Below, piece by piece: positions 12,702 through 13,443 of a DNA stretch of 13,443 nucleotides (position 1 is the first letter of the stretch; each line of letters starts with the position of its first letter). The notes under the pieces are model-generated. The model did not search any database. It was not told the origin of the DNA and saw nothing but the letters and a program-made list of their open reading frames with translations. This DNA comes from Candidatus Bathyarchaeota archaeon (GTDB lineage Archaea > Thermoproteota > Bathyarchaeia > Bathyarchaeales > Bathycorpusculaceae), in the NCBI GenBank assembly GCA_030673805.1, contig DAOVIH010000028.1, positions 1-13,443 of the forward strand, in the 5' to 3' direction. The position numbers and the translations under genes were made by a program.

Positions 12702-13443
12702 TTATTTTCTGGGGACCAGCTCGTTGAGTTCGTAAGTTGCAACGCACAAAACGCTATCTGCCCCCCCGTAGTAGATCAGAACTTCGCCGTCAACCTTAAC
12801 GTTTCCGCAGCTGAAAACCACGTTGGGTACTTTACCGTAGCGTTCATAATCCTCGGTAGGCTTCAAGATCGGTTTTTCTGAGCGTGACAACACCTTTTCG
12901 GGATCGTCCTTATCGAGCATGACAACTCCAAGAGAGTATACCCTTTCATAGTTCATGCCATGATAGATGCACAGCCACCCCTCGTTGAGTTCTATCGGAG
13001 TTCCAGCCGCGCCTACCTTCCAAGAGTCCCAACTCTTATGCCTGGGTCCGATCACGGATCTGATGTCATACCAACGCTTCAAGTCATCGGAATATGCGAC
13101 GCATATGTCAGGGTCAAAACGATGGAACATGACGTACTTATTGTCTATTTTCCGTGGAAAGACTACTGCGTCCTTGTTTCGGATGCCTCTGAAAGGCAAA
13201 ACCCGATCATTCCAGCTCCAGTTCTTGTCGAGAAAATCGTCGGCTTCAATCGATGTCAAAGAAATCTGATAAAGCTGCCAATGATCGCGCTCAGCCAATG
13301 CCGTATATGTCATCAACAACTCGTCATCGATAAGCGTCAGTCTCGGATCTTCGCATCCGTTTCTCTCCATTTCGAGGGTTGGCTCGAAAATGGGTAGGGG
13401 CAAACGCTCATCTATTTGAAAGCCATCCGAGGTTCTTGCGTAT
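12702..13443 (-). CDS. GH130 family mannoside phosphorylase/hydrolase, 5' end cut by the window
   Basis: The frame stays open past TTG 13403 to the window edge, adding YARTSDGFQIDER before the first usual start, so the gene continues outside. The visible 246 residues show GH130 blocks: GCEDPRLT with the catalytic Asp, YTA, KDAVVFP, WKVGAAGTPI followed by GWLCIYHG, LGVVMLDKDDP, PILKPTEDYE and VPNVVFSCG, then IYYGGAD near the end. GH130 enzymes are five-bladed beta-propellers that split beta-mannosides, usually by phosphorolysis. About 70-100 N-terminal residues are missing, so phosphorylase and hydrolase cannot be told apart. The gene looks richer in G and C than its neighbours by eye. It is cytoplasmic as far as can be seen. 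Confidence 0.92.
   Translation of the reverse strand, partial: YARTSDGFQIDERLPLPIFEPTLEMERNGCEDPRLTLIDDELLMTYTALAERDHWQLYQISLTSIEADDFLDKNWSWNDRVLPFRGIRNKDAVVFPRKIDNKYVMFHRFDPDICVAYSDDLKRWYDIRSVIGPRHKSWDSWKVGAAGTPIELNEGWLCIYHGMNYERVYSLGVVMLDKDDPEKVLSRSEKPILKPTEDYERYGKVPNVVFSCGNVKVDGEVLIYYGGADSVLCVATYELNELVPRK

Noticed and set aside
1..13443. CRISPR arrays, insertion sequences or prophage genes
   Set aside because: No regularly spaced repeats, transposase, integrase or phage structural motifs were found on either strand.

Overview
The window looks like part of an anaerobic archaeal chromosome, most like an uncultured Thermoproteota/Bathyarchaeia-type genome; the lineage is inference. Signs are AT-rich TATA-like boxes about 25-30 bases before start codons (several genes look leaderless or short-leadered), frequent GTG and TTG starts, a minimal DEAD-box helicase of the archaeal type, a one-iron superoxide reductase, a cobinamide amidohydrolase of the CbiZ family, and many small Cys-rich proteins. 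There is no phage, transposase or CRISPR array.

Layout. Positions 1-1608 hold the tail of a class V aminotransferase and a DUF1015 protein, a pairing usually linked to serine metabolism. Positions 1647-3464 hold a DEAD-box RNA helicase (minus) and a superoxide reductase (plus) that diverge from a short AT-rich region. Positions 3619-6558 carry three minus-strand genes: citrate synthase, a small zinc-ribbon protein, and an asparagine-synthetase-like PP-loop enzyme that lacks the glutaminase domain and ends in a zinc ribbon. Positions 6769-8807 carry a HemN/HutW-like radical SAM enzyme and a nitrilase-family amidase as a tight pair.

Positions 8801-12062 are the most unusual part. Two paralogous TIM-barrel-like proteins with a conserved Cys-x-Cys-x-x-Cys motif flank a 2[4Fe-4S] ferredoxin and CbiZ. 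One paralogue is transcribed away from the ferredoxin-CbiZ-paralogue operon out of a shared, nearly symmetric TATA region. CbiZ removes the aminopropanol tail from (adenosyl)cobinamide, so the cluster may salvage or remodel corrinoids. With the HemN-like enzyme and amidase next door it could be a wider tetrapyrrole-handling island, but that link rests on proximity only.

Positions 12063-12701 have no convincing large gene. They contain a potential small ORF and a compact structured element of about 95 bases that includes a tRNA T-arm-like B box on the minus strand but no complete tRNA. The window ends in the 5'-truncated part of a GH130 mannoside phosphorylase/hydrolase gene (minus strand).

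Start sites were re-assigned for the helicase (ATG 2774), superoxide reductase (TTG 3069), CbiZ (ATG 9984) and second TIM-barrel paralogue (TTG 11127), using Shine-Dalgarno placement and family or paralogue alignment.
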